Shown in pieces: positions 58,972 to 64,000 of a stretch of DNA of 64,000 bases. The translations under genes and the position numbers were made by a program. Every line of letters starts with the position of its first letter. Within the stretch, counting starts at the first letter, position 1. This stretch comes from Glandiceps talaboti (Eukaryota > Hemichordata > Enteropneusta > Spengelidae). The stretch is taken from assembly GCF_964340395.1 (NCBI RefSeq), contig NC_135562.1, forward strand, positions 13,313,043 to 13,377,042, in the 5' to 3' direction. Under the pieces are notes generated by a model, which was given only the letters and a program-made list of their open reading frames with translations, was not told the origin of the DNA and ran no database searches.

Positions 58972-59067
58972 CTGCACAATCTGTTCTTCATCATGGCAAC
59001 CATACATTAAATAGTATCAAGTTAACAGTGAAGCCATTCGAGACCCCATCAATGGTCAAAACTGAAG
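58972..59067 (+). CDS. PARP10/14-type RRM 1, second half
   Basis: Acceptor CATACATCCAG, donor GAAG/GTAAGT; 96 nt, phase 1. AAQSVLHHGNHTLNSIKLTV is the second helix and last strand of the RRM (pattern A..VL....H.L....L.V), completing the fold begun at 56725. Confidence 0.65.
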
Positions 59068-59870
59068 GTAAGTACCATACTGGACAATTTTTAATCATTT
59101 TCATAGTACAATTTACATAAATTTAAATATGTATATTTCCTCTTCTCATAAATGCAACAATGTTACTACCAAATCAGAAAGACTACTAGACAAACAAAAT
59201 ACTTGCACTGATAGAATACGAAATGTTAGCATTTATCTTCCTTGTTTCATCTGACAGTGTTGTTGATTTATGTTCAAAGTAAGATGAAATGTATCATTTT
59301 GTATGCTTTGTCCTATGAGTGTCTGCATTTTTACAGAAAATGTGTGTGAGGTAAAAAAACAACACCCTGCTGCCTAATTCAAACTGTTTAGTCACTCTGG
59401 TTTGGTAGTAAGATTCCCTAGCTACATACATGTACATATCTGACTTGAAACTCTATAGTCACTTTGGTTTGGTAGTAAGTATTGTATTAATACACATACT
59501 AATAGCATTTAGGCATACAAAGTGATTTATCAATGTTGCACATCACATAAAATGTACGAATGTTATATGTTAGATCTGACCTATAATAACTATATTTGAA
59601 AGCGTATTTGTATGTGCTGCTACAACGATGGACGATATTGGTTGAAATATAATGTATTTCATGATAACCAATACATTTTTCTATTCAATGTAAAGTGATA
59701 GAAATTCTTAAGAAAGGTTTTGTGAATATAGGCAGTACTGGTACCGAATACACTTTGTTGATAGTTGAAGGTGAATCTTAAAAAAAATTACAACACAAAC
59801 AATATTTCATATATATCTTGATGTCTAGAATACTTTTTTCTTTATTTCCTTTTCATATTGCTTTTATCAG

Positions 59871-60053
59871 AGATGCAAGAAGATTCAGAGGAAGAACCTA
59901 ACTGTACCATAGAAGTGACAGGTTTTAAACCAGACACAAGTGCAAATACATTAGAATTTTACTTTAAAAATAAGAAGCGGTCCAGTGGAGGTTCTCTTGC
60001 AAACTCAAATCTGAACAATGGTGTTTTCACTGCAACTTTTGAAACTCCAGATA
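59871..60053 (+). CDS. PARP10/14-type RRM 2, first half
   Basis: Acceptor TTGCTTTTATCAG, donor GATA/GTAAGT; 183 nt, phase 1. CTIEVTGFKPDTSANTLEFYF and KKRSSGGSL then FTATFETPD repeat the pattern of 56725-56898, showing tandem duplication of the RRM unit. Confidence 0.7.
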
Positions 60054-61317
60054 GTAAGTTTCCTGCTTGTCTATTTACAGGCCAGTTTGATGTATGTTAT
60101 AAATTTTAAATTAAAAGAATGATACTATTCTATTGTTACATCGCCTCTCCACTGATAAGGTAACATTTATGTGCAATTCTGGGATTGAAACCCAGGCCTT
60201 TGAGTTATTATATCCCATAGTCTTTTTACAAATCATAAATCTCTATCAAAGTAAATATATTTATTTTTATTCATATTTAAATTATGTGAGTACAATATAT
60301 TGTAAAGTTAGGGGCGAGATCAATTGCTCAATCTAGGATTAAAACTAAATTCTTTTGGTTAGACTCAGACTTCCTCCCAACTTAATTGCCCAAAATTGAA
60401 AATTGTCTAAGAGAGCTTAATCAATTTCTAATCACTATTTAGTAGTATGTAGTGATATAAATACAAAATCATTGTTTTTCAAATGTCATGTATATACTGT
60501 AGCGAAATTTCTACCATTTTGGACAACATTTGTTACAAATATTTATATTTAGGGGTATAGAATATATTCCCTGAAAAGTAAAATCGTTTTGGTTCGATAG
60601 GAACTAAATGGTTCAACACCCCCTTCCCCACAACTAAAATAATTTATTTGTTTATCCTTCATTGAACCCACCCCTGGGAATGATTTCCCATTCATCTAAA
60701 TCAGAATCACTTTTCATTCCATTCGGACAAACATTCTTCAAAGGATGTTGAGTGTAATATCCATAAATCTAGAAGTTCCATAACATCAAAAGTATACTTC
60801 ATGTTCTAGAAGTATCATTGCAGTGAATAAAGACAACTGAACTTATATGTGCTAGTCATTGAGTGATAAGGAGATTCGATTTCTGGCCGATGTTCAGAAC
60901 ACTAGATAGAAAGCCAACCTTATAGCCGTAAGGACAAGGAGCACAGACAGCAGAAGTCACTGCTATCAATATTTAAATAATGATCTGTGAACTTGACCCA
61001 CTTAGTGTAGGCAGGCATCATGCACATGAAGTGGACATGTGATAATTAACATATTATTTACATATGAATATGTAAAATTAATATAACGGTTTTTGATTGA
61101 GGGCGTAGCTACATTAAGCATTTGAAAATATAATAGGGCAAGCCAAGGGGAGATAATGAGGGCTAACGATGTATCTTGACAGCACCATAAACAGACTAAA
61201 ATTCTAAAGAGCATCTAGAAATCATATTTTTGTGACAGTTGATATCAGTCTTTGATGTAGTAAAGTAAACTGTTAAGTTTCCATCTAATTTCCATCTACT
61301 TTCCATTAACCTTTTAG

Positions 61318-61569
61318 TTTGTGAAAGCGTTCTAAGGCAAACGGAGCATGTCATACAGGGTGCTATTCTCACAGTGAAGAAGAAAAAGAAACTTAATTTA
61401 CCCAGAGATGGGACAGGTTTTCTGTTAAGAGGTTTGGCAGATACAACCAGCAGAGAAACTCTACAGTTATTTTTGGAGATTTGTACTGGTATTACAAAAG
61501 AAATACCTGAACTTTTCTTTGGTGAACGACCTGGAACAGTTATGGTAAAATATAGTGAAGAGATACAAG
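61318..61569 (+). CDS. RRM 2 second half and start of RRM 3
   Basis: Acceptor AACCTTTTAG, donor ACAAG/GTATTT; 252 nt, phase 1. It begins CESVLRQTEHVIQGAILTV (end of RRM 2), then a Lys-rich linker and GFLLRGLADTTSRETLQLFLE...GTVMVKYSEEIQ, the first half of a third RRM-like unit. The matching next exon was not found before 64000, so the gene continues beyond the window or has a long intron. Confidence 0.65.
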
Positions 61570-64000
61570 GTATTTCATGATTTTATATTCTACTAGACAG
61601 ACTATATATGTAGGTAATGTTCTATCATGCACATATGACTATCAAACTGATAAATTACGACAGTACATTATGTACAACATGATTTAAATGTGAAAGATCA
61701 TACATTCCACTTTTGACTTGAGCGACAAATTTATCTGGTGGTACTAGTAATACCCTTTTTAGTGGATTGCAATAATAGATGCATTCAGGAATATTACTGT
61801 TTTGACAATATGTGGAACTTTGTTGAATTATACAATGCTGAAAAACAAATTCACTTTGAAGGTATTCTGTTCTATATAGAAACAAAGCAAAAATTCCAAT
61901 GTTTATCCTGGTCCTTATATTTCATACTCGTTACTTCTTTCACACAACATACCAGTTATACATGTATAATGGTTACACAGTTCGAGGAAATAACCTGCTA
62001 GTTCCAAGTTCAAACATTTCAACCAATTTCTTGCTCATTCCAGATCATACAGTTTGCTACGTAATAATAAACATTTTGGTCTAGCTTTCCCGTTTTATAA
62101 TTAAATATATTATACATATTCTTTACAACGCTGTGTCAGCATATACATGCAGATAGTCCCTTCAGGATTCCCAAGCCACATCTCTTTAATGTCCATTAGC
62201 ATAAGCCCAATTTTCATGTCGTTACCTAATATCAGGGTAAATTAATATTCATTTTTCAATGGCGAAAAGGATTGATTGTATGTTTTATTATTCCTTTCAA
62301 GTTAAGGTTGATAATTGTAGATCAAAGGTGATTCAAAATGCTCACATTCACTATTGCTATTTTGCTAGACATGTTTATGAAATGTATACTGGTTTTAAAA
62401 CTTTAAAAAAGCGTCTGCAAACACCTTAAAATGACCTTTTTTCAGTCAGTTCCCTTCGGATTTACTTCGAGAGTTTTCGGGTATTTCCGGTCCCACCTAG
62501 ACCACGGGATTTTATGACGTCATAGAGAGACATCGTTAGCACGTAGCCTATGACGAGTGTAGTCAACAGGTGAATAAAACTCAACAGCATTGTGAAAAAA
62601 TACATTGCCGGTGGTTGTAATAGACATCAGTAAACAAAAACTACAGTCTACATGTCTTATTAACCAACATTTACTGATATCTACTCACATTTCCTGACTA
62701 ATTGTCAGTGTCTGTAGGTATAAATGCTGAAATATTATGTCCCCATATTATGTAAAAATAAATCAAAACGGCTACACTAGATATACATAAACACTTGTAA
62801 TGTCGGGTGTTTCACATTCAATGACTTTTATTTATCTCATGTTTTAACATTTGCTAATAAGAAGCATCACAATACCATCAACACACAAGACACATCGATG
62901 GCATATTTTAGCCTACTATACTTGTACTCGCTGATGTCGCTTTTTGAACGGCGCATTTACCGAGTAACAAAGTAAACATATTTCATCTCGAATAGATATA
63001 CTAGCTATTAAAATACCCATATTATCAGCAATAAAAATTGTAAAGAATTACGAAATTTCGTGAGTTTCGTGTTGTCATTTATATGACTTTAGCAACTCGT
63101 CTGGAAGAAAACTTGTATGGTTTCCCTTGTTGCGATATCACTTCATACAACAAGCCTATTTAATATTCAATAGAAGAATGTTGTAACGAATCATGGTATT
63201 CGAAATATACAGTTTAGGAAACCAACAAATCAAATACGGCGATGTGTTCATGATATTATATATGATTGGACAATATTGACGTCGGCAATCAAGGTCGTGA
63301 CCCCAGCACATGGTTATCGGGAAAGTCTGCAACTAGATATTAGACACGTTCGCTTCGGTCCAATTTCTCAGTGTTTGGTTTGACGTTAGAGATATTATTT
63401 CTGTACGACTTTTGCAATATATCTAATTAATAAATATGGATTATTTCAACACATGGATAAATTCAACCCGAATGTGCTCTCCGAGTCCATACGTACATAC
63501 ACTACTTCAGCTTTGATCGGCGGAACACCCAGAACTATCCTACGTATATATACTTCTGCGACCGCGGTGACTGCACGTGAAACAAAACTTGACAACACTA
63601 TCCACCTACCGATAACCAAATATATAATAATCACATCATGTACACCGTGATAAAAACACGCAATAATTCGAGTCCCCAACATGTTGATGAGCCCTACATC
63701 TGTTCAGTCTGACTGCGAGTTTCAGAGGTTTTACATGGGTCTCAGACTCGGACTAGAGTATCACGCCCTAGACAGCCCTGGTAGAAAATAATAGATGCAA
63801 ACTTGCATTCACAAGCCAAACATGAGACAATACAAGACCACAACGAAAACTGTGAAACATTTACAGGTCACTCTCATTTTATATATGGACAACAAAATTA
63901 GGTCGGCCACAGTTCCATTTACATGCAAGGCTTGGAGCGTGATTCCATATGCTTGGAGCAAATCGAATCAATTAGTGTACTACTATAGGACCAACAAATA
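61570..64000. other. No feature seen
   Basis: Likely intron of the RRM gene. An AG/phase-1 ORF at 62043 (stop 62083) lacks RRM features. No repeats of note. Confidence 0.4.

Noticed and set aside
62043-62083. Possible last exon of the RRM gene
   Set aside because: Acceptor and phase fit, but the 13 residues lack the expected second half of RRM 3.

Overview
This window looks like a piece of a repeat-rich, AT-rich marine invertebrate animal genome. It has spliced genes with long introns, metazoan gene families (a PARP10/14-type RRM array, a P2X7-type ballast domain, a GT-B glycosyltransferase joined to a TRADD-N-like segment), DIRS-like and LTR retrotransposons, foldback elements and many microsatellites. 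An invertebrate deuterostome (amphioxus or hemichordate) or a lophotrochozoan fits best; I cannot name the species.

Layout. 1-2.2 kb: non-coding, with one LINE-like tail. 2.2-3.8 kb: a single-exon P2X7 C-terminal ballast-domain gene (minus strand), a 242-bp palindromic foldback element with a 10-bp target duplication just past its stop codon, and a small divergent SAP-domain ORF. 6.5-6.9 kb: a broken coding fragment. 7.66-18.05 kb: a 10.4-kb segment bounded by ~700-bp terminal inverted repeats. It holds a broken SAP-like first exon beside the left repeat and otherwise only satellites, foldbacks and minisatellites. 18-25 kb: non-coding repeats, including a third copy of the outer end of that element. 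25.3-32.9 kb: a decayed DIRS-like retrotransposon (gag, then RT-RNase H, minus strand). An intact 3.0-kb element sits inside its gag. That inner element carries a CCHC gag-like ORF and a tyrosine recombinase, has split direct repeats and no reverse transcriptase. 33-36.8 kb: a decayed transposon-type gene with an OTU-like remnant, a PIN/XPG-like GCDY motif and a C-terminal CXC domain.

37.6-55.4 kb: a plus-strand spliced gene. Exon 1 encodes a signal peptide and a GT-B glycosyltransferase-like domain; a distant exon 2 carries a TRADD-N-like segment; small exons follow, one with a membrane segment; there is a possible last exon with poly(A) signals. Its 10-kb first intron holds a decayed antisense LTR retrotransposon. 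56.7-61.6 kb: four exons of tandem PARP10/14-type RRMs. All exon junctions I found from 38.97 to 61.57 kb are phase 1, so I cannot tell from sequence alone whether this is one gene or two. The last 2.4 kb shows nothing I can support as coding.

The two best candidates for something new are the gag-plus-tyrosine-recombinase element lacking RT, with an apparent +1 shift at a GGG-TGA junction, and the signal peptide/GT-B/TRADD-N-like/membrane gene. All protein calls come from motif reading; no database search was possible.
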